Source of the DNA: Topomyia yanbarensis
Taxonomy: Eukaryota; Arthropoda; Insecta; Diptera; Culicidae
Assembly: GCF_030247195.1 (NCBI RefSeq)
Contig: NC_080671.1
Span: 428,358,539-428,422,538 of the forward strand
Length of the DNA stretch: 64,000 bases
Direction: 5' to 3'
Under the pieces are notes generated by a model. It saw only the letters and a list, made by a program, of their open reading frames with translations. It searched no databases and was not told the origin of the DNA. Positions 21,600 to 32,514 of this stretch are shown here, piece after piece (position 1 is the first letter of the stretch; the number at the start of each line of letters is the position of its first letter). Made by a program: the position numbers and the translations under genes.

Positions 21600-23045
21600 G
21601 AAGATAGTCAAATAGAAACAATCAAGTAAGAAAAGAAAGGAAAATACAAAAAAAAGAAAGAGCGTAAATAAAAATAAAAAACAAATAAAATAAAATGAAA
21701 TTAAACCAGTAAAAATATTAAAATAGAAAGAAAAAACAAAAAACAACAAAAAAAAAAGGAAAAAAAACACAAAAAAGGACAGCCAATGAGAAATGAAATA
21801 AACAAAAACTAAATAAAAGTATAACAAAAAAATACTGAAAAAGTTGAGCGGAAAAATATAGGAAAGGACAAAAGAACGAAAAGAAGAAAAAAGGAAAGGA
21901 GGAGCGCAAAAAGATAAATGAAATAAGGCAAAGAAAAAAAGATTCAGCGGAGCAAAACGAAATAGGAATGAATTGTAAGAAAAGAAAGAAATAAAAACTA
22001 TGAAAGAAAATATAGAAAATAAAGCAAATAACAACAAGGCACCAAGAAGATTAAATCTAAAAAATGCAACAAATACAAGCAATAAAAAAGAAACGGAACA
22101 AACGAAAAAAAGCTAAAAAATAAATGGAAAAACACAAATGGAATCTATAAAAGGAAATGTATGAGTAGACTGAAAAAGATGAGAATCGGAAATGGCAAGA
22201 AGGAGAATAGTAGAAAATTAACCGAAAATACAGGATTGATCGTGGCAAAACGTGGAAAAGGAAAGTTAAGAAAAGAAAATTATACAAAAGGAAGACACGG
22301 ATAGAAAAAAGGAATGAAAAAGAACAAAGTTTAAGATAGGGAAAAAAAGAAAATGGAAACAATAAAAGATGAAGTAGAAAATAATGAGGAAAAAGCCAGG
22401 AAGACCTACCAAATAAAAAATTAAATCACAAGTAGAAAAAATTTCTTCCTTTCTTCTTTGGAAAATAGAAAGGGAATACAAAAGCATAAGCAATAATAAA
22501 TAATCAAAACGTAATAAACAAAGAGGTGGAGAACAAAAATAAAGAAACGTCATAACCTAAACGAAAGAAAGAAACTAAAATAAAGTTATAAGAGAAACAA
22601 AAACGAAGGAAAATAACGAAACTGAAAAGAAGAAAAAGGAAAGAAAATGTTGAACATAGAATAAAAGAGTAATAAAAGAAAACAGAGAAAAGAAGAAAAT
22701 ATTGGTAAAACAGAAAAGAGAGAAGAGAAAAAGGCAAAACAATTAATCGAAAAAGAAACAACTTAGAATGCACGATAATAAGAAAATGAAGGAAAAAACG
22801 CAGAAAATGTATGAAAAGAATAGACAAAATGATAAAAAGGAAAAATAGAGAGAAAATAAACGGGATAAACAAAATAAAGAAAAAAGGGAATAAACAATGG
22901 GCATTCAAAAAAGTAATCAAAGAAAGGTAAAACAACAAAAAAGAATAGGCGAATATGAAGGTAAGTATGAAAACGATAAAAGATAAAATAGAAGAGAAAA
23001 TAACAAAAAAAATGTGAAAAAGTATAGAAGAAAAAAATAGATATG
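21600..23045 (+). repeat. Purine-rich low-complexity tract
   Basis: About 1.45 kb of A with scattered G on the plus strand (GAAA, GAAAATAAAG and similar), with no fixed period. It yields Phe/Leu/Ser-rich open frames on the minus strand that are compositional artefacts. It continues at 23797-24285 on the other side of an inserted repeat. Confidence 0.85.
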
Positions 23046-23796
23046 AAAAAAACCCGTTTTAATCCACCTAGTGGCGCAATTGTGCCTTTTTCATTTATCC
23101 AAACTACGATTCCATGGCTAGTTATGTTTAATATAATGGTGGAAATGTTTATTACATATTCGGTGCGATTTACACATACATAAAATGAATCGACAGCTAC
23201 GAACTTGAGTTGCTATGTGTCGACGCTGCAACACTTGAAACTAGCGGCGATTCTAGGAGGAGGGTTCGGGGGTTCGAACTCCGCCAATAATTTTTAACCC
23301 GTTAATAAATTTTAAATTTGCTTTTCAACTCAAAATCATTTCAAATCAAATTTTTCACTGGTTTTTCAGACCCATTAGGGAAATTTATCCTGAAGGAACT
23401 AGAAATTTTTATTCGGGTATGGGGGCTACATGATGAGGAAACGGCGGTTTAGGGAAGGGTGGTGAGGAATGTGGGATGGGGTAACCCCTCATCGTATCCC
23501 CCTAACTACGCTCCTGTTAAAATACAGAAAACCTATGTAAGTCAAAAAAAAAATTGGCCGGGATTGAGTTGACGATGTTCAGAATGATTGCATAATCTCT
23601 CTATAGGAGAAAGGCAAAATTGTGAATTTGCTGTGTGTCCACACACTTCAACCCGTAACTCCGGAACCGGAACTCGGAATATAATGAAATTTAATAGCAG
23701 TCTAGGATAACGTTGTATCTTTCATTGGAGTTTAATGTAATCGGTTCAGCCATCTCCGAGTAACCGATGTGTAACCTTTCTAAAGGAGAAAGGCAA
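23046..23796 (-). repeat. Copy of the GCCTTTCTC hairpin repeat family
   Basis: The left edge AAACCCGTTTTAATCCACCT with GTGGCGCAATTGTGCC matches the terminal sequence of the composite repeat in reverse. The right part has CCGTAACTCCGGAACCGGAA, TCGGTTCAGCCATCTCCGAG and ends with CCTTTCTAAAGGAGAAAGGC. It lies inside the purine-rich tract. The middle (about 23160-23600) is diverged and includes GGGGGTTCGAACTCC, a B-box-like word without a matching A box. Confidence 0.6.
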
Positions 23797-24285
23797 AAAT
23801 AGAGATAATTGATAGAAAAAACTGTTTTTCGTTTTTTTTACAATTTTTCGTAATTTTTGCTCTTAAGAAAAAAAAAGAAGCAATAAATAGAAAATGAAAT
23901 AAAGGATAGAAATAAAGAAAGAAGGATAGAAAGTGAACAATATAAAAAGTACAAAAGAAAGAGAAAAGTAATATTAAGTTTAAAAATATCGTGGTAGAAA
24001 AAATTAAAAACTTAAAAAAAGAAGGTAAGGCTAAAAAAATGCAAAAAGAACAGGGAAAGGGCAAAAAGAGATGACATGAACGGAAAATAAAAGTAAAAAG
24101 GTGCGGTAGGAAGAAACGACAAAAGACAAAAGTGAGTAAGAAGATAGACAAGAAAAGGAATAGGAAATCAATAGAATTATAAGCAAGTAAAGATGCAAAA
24201 GTAAGACAAGAAGTTGGACAAAAGAAAAATAAAGAAGCAACGAAAAGAAATAAAATAAATTTAAAAAAAAAAGAAAAATTAAGGT
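23797..24285 (+). repeat. Purine-rich low-complexity tract, second part
   Basis: The same A/G-rich composition as 21600-23045. The tract probably formed one unit before the repeat between them inserted, or the A-rich sequence is associated with that repeat. Confidence 0.7.
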
Positions 24286-24377
24286 AGTGGTTTTGTGCAT
24301 GTTAGACATACGCGCCGCTACTGATAATGTTTAACATACACTGACGCCGAACAACAGTCCGGTGGCACGCCATCGCG

Positions 24378-24749
24378 CAGTGGTCCCAAACGCAAAAAAA
24401 AACATTCAAAAGTATTTTCTGGCTTTCGATTATGCTTTCGTGGCTAAGCGTTTTAAGCAATGTTTCATAAATCCCGTTAAAGCATCTAAATCGGTTAATA
24501 GTACCTTAATTTTTCTAAAGGTGGTATTTCCGTTTCCGAAAACATTTTTTTCATTCCACAATACAAAATTATTTTTTTTCTGTAACCTTGTAGAACAGTT
24601 AATTTAGAGTAATTTTTCTGAACAAACTATTTTCTGTTAAATACTATTGCTTTACAATTAATTTATATAATATGTAATGAAATTACCTAAGCATAAAACG
24701 CCATCTAAAGCCAATAAATAATTTTGACAATCTTTTTTGGGACCATGTG
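24378..24749. mobile_element. Possible hAT-type MITE
   Basis: CAGTGGTCCCAAACGCAAAA at 24378 and inverted TTTTTTGGGACCATGTG ending at 24749 could be terminal inverted repeats. The expected 8-bp duplication is not clear (CCATCGCG and CGTCGCTA), so this remains tentative. Confidence 0.35.
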
Positions 24750-25567
24750 CGTCGCTAGGGCGGTTCCAACAAAAAAAGCCCTTTCCAGCTCCCCAGCTAA
24801 TAGTATAGGACTACCAGCCGATTGGAAGATACCACCCGCCCTTCCCCAACTGAAGCAGAACGATGACCAGAGCGTAATGCATTGAGAGGAGCTGCGAAAA
24901 TCCGAAATTCTGGAAGACACATCTTGGTCGCCCTGTCACTTAGGGTCTGCCGGGTAGATAAAAGATAAAGTGATATAACTGGACGCTCGAAGGCAATGAC
25001 TGGCAGGGAATCGATTACTTCACGTCCCTCAGAAAAAAGATGAGCAGTGACGAAAAGTACATTCCCCACACGAAGTTCCCAAATAAGAACTTCTTGTGAC
25101 CGACAATCAGTTATAAGGAGATGTCAGTGCTTACCGGAAGTTGCGGCCCTTAGGAAATATCGATAGTAGGACTAAATCGTGTTCTGGCTGGATCTGACCT
25201 ATTGTGCGAAGTGGTCGCTGCAGGAATTAGAGCGTTTGAAAATTTCAGTCGTCTCAAGAAGACCAAAAAATCCACCCCGAACGTGCCCTAGCTACGCTTA
25301 ATTGTAATTCTGGGTGAACCTGAAGCGAAGGATCTGTTCGAACAATTTTGTTGCGAAATCCGAAAAAGAACTGAAATCCGAAAAAAGAGGCGAGCAGAGA
25401 GTTTAAGGATATGTCAACACCTTTCTCTTCAACGGCCTTGGCCAAAATTGGAGTGGATTTTTGTGAAATGATGCTTTTTAGTGCATGTATTAGATATTAG
25501 ATTTTTATTGCCCTGTAGCCTCAGTTAGTGCAATGAAACGTGTCAGAAACAATTTTCTACCTCACAC
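24750..25567. other. Unassigned, possibly degraded coding DNA
   Basis: Base composition is less AT-rich than the surroundings. Fragments of open frame exist on both strands (for example the minus strand at 24797-25069), interrupted by stops. I recognise no domain. Confidence 0.35.
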
Positions 25568-25582
25568 AAGTAGTAGTCAGTT

Positions 25583-25616
25583 GCCTTGAGCCGTGCTAAA
25601 TAAACGAATTAAAAAA
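25583..25616 (+). mobile_element. Minimal LINE 3'-end insertion (about 34 bp) with 15-bp TSD
   Basis: The insert reads GCCTTGAGCCGTGCTAAATA followed by AACGAATT and an A-run, resembling the last bases of the LINE 3' ends in this window. It is bounded by AAGTAGTAGTCAGTT (25568-25582) and AAGTAGTAGCCAGTT (25617-25631), one mismatch. This fits extreme 5' truncation during target-primed reverse transcription. Confidence 0.7.
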
Positions 25617-25964
25617 AAGTAGTAGCCAGTTTCACCGTACCGCTTGCTTAACCATCGGCGAAAGTATCAATCACCCCGCAGATGGTTCTTTAATCTTTCC
25701 TAATGAGAAAACTTGCGGGAACAAATATGATCCGGCACCAGGTACGGCGCTGAGTGACGGTGCCTCAGTGAAAAATGCTCGGAAAATTATCGCACCATCC
25801 TTTGTAGCCATCATCGTCTAAAGAAGCAAGAAACCCGTCGCCGTCGGATTATTTCAGTTTGAGTAATATTGCGGGGTTATGTGAAACCTTTTTAACTCTT
25901 TCAAACTTGGCTTCAACTTCAGGAATTATTCAATTTAAATCTCGAACCAGCGTTTCACGTTTCG

Positions 25965-26348
25965 CTACTGTACCCTTCCAGTGAGGCTTGAATTTAGGGA
26001 CTGGGTCGTTGCGTAAAAAGTAAGTACATCATTAGTGTCGCCTTCCAGTCTGTCGCATAACTCTGCATCCGTCTGTGGTCTTTCCTCGAACCTTCGGATT
26101 TTGGTGCCTGGTGCTGATGTTACTTGCCTCGAGAGCAGCCAAATTGGGCTATGTTCTATGCGGCAATTGCCGATAAAGGCAACTTTGCCCCGCAGTAACT
26201 TTAGCAGATTGGCCTCCGGAGTGTATTTTGAGCCGCCGGGATTTTCCTCGGTACGATGGAATGTCTGGAAAAGTTGTACGGGGTCGGGTGTCGATTTCAT
26301 TTTATGAGTTATGGATATTGTTGTGTTGTTTTTGTTTTGTGGTCGCAT
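25965..26348 (-). CDS. Unrecognised ORF of 127 codons
   Basis: I do not recognise this protein. The frame is open from 26348, with a second possible Met 16 codons in (MKSTPDPVQL). The predicted product is hydrophilic, with ordinary composition and no signal peptide or membrane segment. The central part reads YTPEANLLKLLRGKVAFIGN. It is more protein-like than neighbouring frames. Stops follow and no partner exon or second ORF is evident. It may be a fragment of a retroelement gag-like gene or an exon remnant. It ends about 70 bp before the hAT element at 26419. Confidence 0.3.
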   Translation of the reverse strand: MRPQNKNNTTISITHKMKSTPDPVQLFQTFHRTEENPGGSKYTPEANLLKLLRGKVAFIGNCRIEHSPIWLLSRQVTSAPGTKIRRFEERPQTDAELCDRLEGDTNDVLTFYATTQSLNSSLTGRVQ

Positions 26349-26740
26349 TTCAATTCGATTTCACGGTGTGATGAACATAAACATTCGATCTGAAATAATC
26401 TAAACTGACTGTTTTTACCAGGCACGTAGCCAGAGGGGGGGCTAGGGGGCTAAAGCCCCCCCCGAAAATTTTCAAAAATAAATTTAAGAAACAACATGTT
26501 TTTCGGTGACTCTTAAAAAAATTGTATCTTGTTTGGTTTCAACAAATTAATGCGAGAATTGTGAGGAAGATTGCTATTTCGAACACCGAAGACAACGGTC
26601 AGGATATCTACTCAGTATGCTGAGTGTGATAAAACAGTTCCCTTCATATTGTGTGACTCGTCGGAAGACAAACGAAACTGTTACTTTAATTCTTGCTGTG
26701 GGGATCTGTCGAATGATTGAGTCGCAGAAGCAAGAAGTAG

Positions 26741-26844
26741 TGCTCCAGCCAAATACGGAGGCTATTGACTTCAGGTCTTTTCGCATAAGATCGATCTTAT
26801 GCGAAAAGACCTGAAGTCAATAGCCTCCGTATTTGGCTGGAGCA
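26741..26844. repeat. Perfect 104-bp palindrome without spacer
   Basis: Bases 26741-26792 are the exact reverse complement of 26793-26844, with the centre at AAGATC/GATCTT. The symmetry breaks immediately outside (G at 26740, A at 26845). Both strands therefore encode the same peptide, beginning MRKDLKSIASVFGWS. It lies in the segment of the hAT element that copy 1 lacks. Confidence 0.9.
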
Positions 26845-28806
26845 ACATTAATGATGTGAAATATTTGCTGAAGGTGATTATGGAGGTTATGCTTACGAAC
26901 ATCGCCTTTAACGAGTTTAACCATGTCAGGCGTTCAGTGCTGATGCCATTTAACAAATTAGCCCAGGCGAAACCAGTCATTTTGCATAACAACTTGTAAC
27001 ATGTGGTTGATCCTCATATATATGGACGATGAGAAAATCAATGCTCGGCTACAAGATCTGATACCACTTACTTGCACCGTGGCTATTGAAAGATTCCTGT
27101 CACATTTGGAAAAAATGGTATTCATTATAAAGGACACATCTAGGAAGTATATTAAATGGTGTTTTTGTGGTGAAAATCTAGGTGAACAGACATATTTCCT
27201 CCAACCTGACCCTGCACGTAAAAACTGAATGCGATAGTATTATTTTACACATTATATCTTTGCATATACATAGTCTCCAAAACCATTTCCTGAAAAACAA
27301 ACATTTGCCAAATTTTGGCTGCTGTTCGGATAATATTGACGGCAAAAACTGCGTCTAGTATCTCAAAATCAACGGTCGGCACCATCATTGAGGAAGTCGA
27401 CACTCGTGACCCGTCAGAAATTCGCGAACATGGACATGGCAGTAACCACTATGATGATAAGGAAGTGTACGAGATAGAAATGAACACCACCGCGACACTG
27501 TTGGTTAGGAAAAATATTTCTCAGCCTAGTAAATAGTTCTCCACATGCAATCGCTAGTTGTTCGCACGAGATCTGTAGGACAACCATTTACGTTTTATCA
27601 CTTTCATTGTTCACATCATGGAAATATATTGAAGACACAAGGCTTCATTTAGCTAATGCATTGAACCGAATAAAATAAACGAAATATATAATAAAATGCA
27701 GAAGTTTTATAGAAAAGTGAGCTCAAAAACTGTCCCAAAATGAGAACTTTATCGCTAGTGGTTGTGTCTAACAAAACTCAGATATTATGTTATATATTAG
27801 CCAGAATAAAGTTAGTTAAAGCATAAGCAGATTGAATTTCTGTAATAGGTTAGTGCACTGTACGCTTAGTAGAAACATCAGGCATCTCACTCAAGCGTGC
27901 TAGACAAAAACATTTCCGTTAGTTGATGACAATATAGTCGAGAAGACAGTTTTTGTTTTCGCGTCATTTTAATGCAATAGTATTTCTGTTGACACTCAAT
28001 TTCATTTTATGCGGAGAATGCGGTCCATATTTAAACATTATTAGTCCGCAAAGTAGTGATATTTTAAACAATCGAACAATAAGCAAGAAAAATTCCAAAA
28101 AATAAACAAGCCAAAAAGTGGTAAAACAGCGGTTTTTCTGAGGTGTTCATCAACCCAAGAATTGTATACCGTCGTATATTACTAATGTTGTTCACATACA
28201 GAAACGTACATAGTAGCGGTAGGACTATCTGTTGTGATTTTATCCTTACTTTTCAACGGATGTCAATAGATGCTAAACCACATATTAGTCAATCAATCAT
28301 AATAAACTTAATGTTGTAAGCAGCAGCATTTCTGTCTCTTTCGATGGTTTCCAATTAATGTCCATGTAAGTCTAAAAACGACGTGACGATACAGTGAACA
28401 AACATCAGTAGCCTATCACGGAGAGCGACTAAAATGTTGTAACTAGTTGAGTCTACAGTCAATAGATTGGGATTAATGTTTCGATTTCATGTTTTCGTTT
28501 TATTTGTGTTCGTTATGGAATAAAATGAGAGAGATGAGCAGAGATCACGAAGAAAAAGAGAGAAAAAATAATAAATAAATTGAAATCGACCCAAGAGCAG
28601 CTGTTCTATATTTTCTGGGCACTCAACTACAGAACAACAGAAATCATCAAAGAAAGTTGGCCTTACACCTACGTTACTCTTCGACAGAGGTGAAGTAAGT
28701 GCGATGTATACCCGTCCATATGTCGGAATAAAGAGATGCTGAAATTATTGAGCTTGTTCATATTTATAATATTTATTTTTTTTTCAATCTAAAATTTTAT
28801 TTGAAA

Positions 28807-28835
28807 CGGCTCAATGCGTTAGCACAACTGATCCG
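28807..28835 (-). other. 3'-terminal hairpin of the ORF1-only LINE
   Basis: On the minus strand, CGGATCA (28835-28829) pairs with TGAGCCG (28813-28807), six of seven positions. The loop contains GCTAACGCATT, as in the hairpin at 3933-3960. Confidence 0.5.
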
Positions 28836-28879
28836 TGGGTCTTTTAATTTTTTTTACAATAAGTAAAAATAAAAAAATT

Positions 28880-29698
28880 CTAAGAATGTCGGTCTGCCAG
28901 ATCTTGTTGACGCAGTTTGCTGCTGCGTGTTGAGATCTTTTTCCTTGGCGGTGAGGCCGCTTGGTGGTCATTCAGTCTGCCTTCTCTCGCGTTATCGTTC
29001 CCGTCCATGTCGTCATCGGTACTGCTTTCTTCCTGTTCACGATCAGAGGTTCTTATTTGTTTCTTGTTCTTATGGGTCGCTGTTGTATATCCGTCTTCAT
29101 CGGTATTTGCTTCTTTATTGGCGATGCTAGTTGTTGGTTTGGGAGCGGTTGTCGTGGTCGTTGCACCTGCATTATTGGGTAATTGGATCGTTGTTTTAGG
29201 TTTATCTGAAGGTATCGCTGGCTGCTTGTTAGAGTTGGCTGTAGTAGATGAGTTTTGACTAGTTGCTTCGGCGCATGTTTTTCCGTAGTAGGCTGTATAG
29301 TTACAGAATTGGCATGTTGGGGTCTGCCCGGGATATGTAATTAGCGTTGTTTGCTTATAGGTCACGCTATCCTTCGGTGATTTGCATTCGATAGTCATGT
29401 AAGAAGGTATTGGTTTAGTCACTCGCATTCTCACAATACGAACGCCATTGGGAATGCCGGAGAAAAAATTTCTCCAGGTGTCATTCGTAATAGATTCTAC
29501 TTCTCCATATTGCGACATGATTTGCTTGATGAAATCCTCCTTCGTGCGCGGGGCCAAATCATGGATACGCACGTCCACCATGTCGTTTTCCATATGCACG
29601 GGGATCTTGATTCTGGTGTTATTAAATTCGACCTCGTGTTGCATGTTGTTCTTTGCAATAAAGTTTTCGGCCTGTGCTAAGCTTCTAAACGTGATCAA
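28880..29698 (-). CDS. LINE ORF1 gag-like nucleic-acid-binding protein, frame-broken
   Basis: This is the RNA-binding protein of a non-LTR retrotransposon, which would package element RNA. The readable frame starts at Met 29698 and covers 272 codons. Residues 1-110 are a folded RNA-binding-like region with PNGVRIVRMRV near 83. A zinc-knuckle-like motif follows at residues 129-142 (CQFCNYTAYYGKTC), where Tyr 137 replaces the usual His. The C-terminal half is rich in Ser, Thr, Asn and charged residues and includes KKISTRSSKLRQQ. Upstream sequence to about 29845 continues the same protein in other frames (for example VKEVEQLVKVKMELNLAEV), so the true start is farther upstream and a frameshift near 29705 breaks the gene. 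A second frame change lies near 29785. Confidence 0.75.
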   Translation of the reverse strand: MITFRSLAQAENFIAKNNMQHEVEFNNTRIKIPVHMENDMVDVRIHDLAPRTKEDFIKQIMSQYGEVESITNDTWRNFFSGIPNGVRIVRMRVTKPIPSYMTIECKSPKDSVTYKQTTLITYPGQTPTCQFCNYTAYYGKTCAEATSQNSSTTANSNKQPAIPSDKPKTTIQLPNNAGATTTTTAPKPTTSIANKEANTDEDGYTTATHKNKKQIRTSDREQEESSTDDDMDGNDNAREGRLNDHQAASPPRKKISTRSSKLRQQDLADRHS

Positions 29699-31138
29699 AA
29701 CACAGTTTTTACGTGATGTAGCTGAATGTAGGTAACTTCAGCGAGATTAAGCTCCATTTTCACTTTAACTAATTGTTCCACTTCCTTAACTGTTCGTGTT
29801 ATCCCGTAGCACAGGCACTTTTGCTTCATTTGGCAAACTCATTTTACTCCGCAGCCGGGGGCAACGATACAATTTGTATGTGCACTGATATAGAACAATA
29901 GCTAGCTTGATTCACTGGTGCCTGTAGCCTGCTATAGCGTAGCAATTTTTTTTGCTTCTGCTTTTTGCGACATCAGAAGATAGACCTTCTAGTTCTTTTG
30001 GTAATACATTTAACAAATTTCACGTACCGTCAAGTCCCCAGTTACCGTGCGTTTAGGTGGATTTGACGTGACTTCAAATCCTGTTTTTTTTTTATCAAAA
30101 TGAAAACCGCCCTCATAGTCACCGTAAAAATACCTATCTAAATACGTCACAATTTAGAAATAATATAAAACTATTACCAACAAAACGAGAATAAGTAGTT
30201 AAGGACATTTGTTTGGCACCAGTGCACGTTATATGATCAACTTACGGTGTATTTAAAATTTTGATTCAACTTTAGTTGGAATGTTTCAATAAAACGATGA
30301 AACGAAAGGATTTGGGATCTGGATCTCTCCGATGGATTTAGGGAGCTAGTTCTTTAAATTTCGTGATTTTGAAACTGCACGGTGAACGACACATGCACGG
30401 CGACTGGCGATTTGAAGGAAAATTAGAAGATATTAGTAATCAGTGTTTTCATTCGATTTGTAGACAATTTTCTTTAATCAATTAAATTGTGGGCAGTTTC
30501 CTTCAGTTGATTTAATCATTTAAATTTATATTTTGATCCTATTGATTACCAAAAATCCTTCCTAACTGGGGTTCTAATCTACCCGACCAAGGCTAGTCTT
30601 GAAAATAGTTTCATTTAAATAGAATATATCAAAAAATTGTGTTAGCATGATGCCTTGGAACTGGTAATACTCGCAGAACACCAGACAAAGAAAATAGAAG
30701 TTGAACCGTCTCTGCGCATCTACAAATCGCTTGCTAAATCAGAAGATTTTGTACGAATTTCGACATTCTCTTCGTTCGAACATTTTATGGATATTTTTCT
30801 ACTCATTTCGGTTTAGCATCTTCTACGCCTTTTAAAGGTGTAGCTTGGAACACCTAGTGTTTTCCAGCACCGTCAAGCATTGTCATATTCGGTTAGCGCA
30901 TAAATACTGTGAACTCTAGAATATACTTTGTTGTAACGAGAGTAAGTACTATAACCTTTCTTGTGACAATGAACATATTTTTAGGATTGTCTTTGATTTG
31001 GAATTGATTTCATTATGAACTTTTCAAAATTTAATTTAGTTTCTAGTGACTATGTCAAATTGTCAGAATTAAAAGCTTTATGCAAATTTTTTTAAGCCCC
31101 TCCCGAAACAAAATCCTGGCTACGGGCCTGGTTTTTAC

Positions 31139-32339
31139 AGTGGAAACGAACATAAACCGGATGTAAAAATAATCTAGTACTACTTCTCTTAAACAGTCAC
31201 ACTCATCATTGAACTCCTCATCAATCATGGTCTAATCTCATTTTCGTCTTCCAACACACCCGGTCGCTCCTGGTTTACTTTAATTCCCATCATTTATCGA
31301 TTACATCGATATATCGTGTGGATTCCGCCTCTACACACACACAAATACACCCGAACCCGAACTGCACAATTATCTATTCATTAGGGTTCCGGTTCTGCAA
31401 CATACGCCCAACACGCACACCTATTTTTAGTCATCCCGAGGCGTGTGAAAGCACCCGATACAACAAAGGCCCCCCGCGTTTTCACCAACCCACAATTAAT
31501 CCAATGTAAATTTGCATGCAATTTACTCCCGCGGTATGTTTCTGCTGAATCGAGTTTATATATTTACCCGAGACGGTGTAAGTAACTAATAATTATTGAA
31601 CTGCAGTGGAATCACTTCTATCGGCTGCGTCTCACACAGTTGCCGGGAGTGAAATGCCTCTCGGAAGGGTACGGAAACCAAATCCAGCGCCGTTTTGCAG
31701 CCAACGGCGGAACTGATGAATTAATTAAATTTGGTCCCGCATCCTACCCTGAACCTATTCATTCATAGCAATTTATTAGTTTCCTTCGAACCGAAAACAT
31801 TTTCCCGAAACGATAGAAAAACTTTTTGCCATCGTCTCCGATCAGCCCCATGAGACGTTCCGGCGACCTATCACTATTTATTCACCAAAACGATCCGAAA
31901 TGGTTGTGCAAATATCCCACAGTGAAAAACAACAACATCAATAATAGAAGCGATAATTTGTTTGCACCCGTCCGGGAAAGGCTACCCCCCCCCCCCTCTC
32001 TGTTTTTGCGACGCTCTGCTAAATTCATCGTTCCTGTTGGTTATAATGCGTTGTCTTTCGGTTGGAAGATGACAGCTATTTATTAATTTATCACCGGGCC
32101 GGATGTTTGGCATGAAACTCAATGCAATAATCGAAGCTCTGAGTTGAACTGTTTAGCTGCATGTGCAAAAAGTGCGAAAAACACATTCCCGCGTGTGCTA
32201 GAAGGCGGACATGGAGAACGTGCTAGGCTAGTTCCGGATTGATTTTCTCACTGTTTTAAGGTTCATGGAGGTGCAACGCGGAAAATTTTATGCTATGCAG
32301 TGCGATTCAAGCAGTAGACTTAAAAATATTGAAAATACC
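31139..32339. other. Unassigned DNA
   Basis: No gene recognised. Short C-rich and CA-rich stretches occur (about 31330-31345 and 31984-31997). The sequence is not obviously repetitive within this window, so it may be unique host intergenic DNA. Confidence 0.4.
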
Positions 32340-32514
32340 CAAGTACAGCAAGAAATTAAAAAATGAAAACAATATAAAAAATATCAAACTGTAAAAAAGG
32401 AAAAAAGGAATTTGTAAGTTTACAAAATGTAAAATATATGAAAAAGCAAAAAATGTAACTGGTAAAATGTGTATGATATCTATAAAATGTTAAAAAAATC
32501 AATTTTAAATATTA
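32340..32514 (+). repeat. Degenerate A-rich tract
   Basis: AAAATGTAAAA-like words repeat irregularly and stop exactly where the composite repeat begins. Similar tracts adjoin other members of that repeat family. Confidence 0.6.

Larger units (their letters stand above)
28773..29985 (-). mobile_element. Non-LTR element with ORF1 and 3' end only
   Basis: The insertion is recognised by comparison with hAT copy 1, where the flanking sequence is continuous (around 19190-19240). On the minus strand it has a 5' leader, an ORF1-type gene with a frame break, a short 3' UTR with a hairpin (28807-28835) and a run of A (T at 28779-28787). No ORF2 sequence lies between ORF1 and the 3' UTR. It is therefore an internally deleted or half-LINE-like copy. 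Confidence 0.75.
26419..31130. mobile_element. Large hAT-type element, copy 2, complete ends
   Basis: The element is 4712 bp. It begins CAGGCACGTAGCCAGAGG and ends with the inverted CCTGGCTACGGGCCTG, preceded by AAGCCCCTCCCGAAA, the counterpart of GGGGGGCTAGGGGG at the left. Exact 8-bp duplications GTTTTTAC lie at 26411-26418 and 31131-31138. The CAG ends and 8-bp TSD point to hAT. No intact transposase is present. Small open frames at 26799-26999, 27001-27228 and 27315-27536 encode unrecognised peptides, possibly degraded transposase or captured sequence. It contains a reverse-strand LINE insertion at about 28773-29985 and a 104-bp palindrome. Confidence 0.88.

Noticed and set aside
23240..23290. 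tRNA-like GGGGGTTCGAACTCC segment
   Set aside because: A B-box-like word alone, without an A box or cloverleaf.
21558..24309. Several open frames of 60-174 codons on the minus strand
   Set aside because: They are Phe/Leu/Ser-rich translations of an A/G-rich low-complexity tract and have no domain.
26035..26307. Plus-strand ORF of 90 codons
   Set aside because: It overlaps the longer and more protein-like minus-strand frame at 25965-26348 and matches no family.
27001..27228. Possible endogenous viral fragment in the hAT interior
   Set aside because: The 75-codon frame shows no motif of any viral family that I can recognise.
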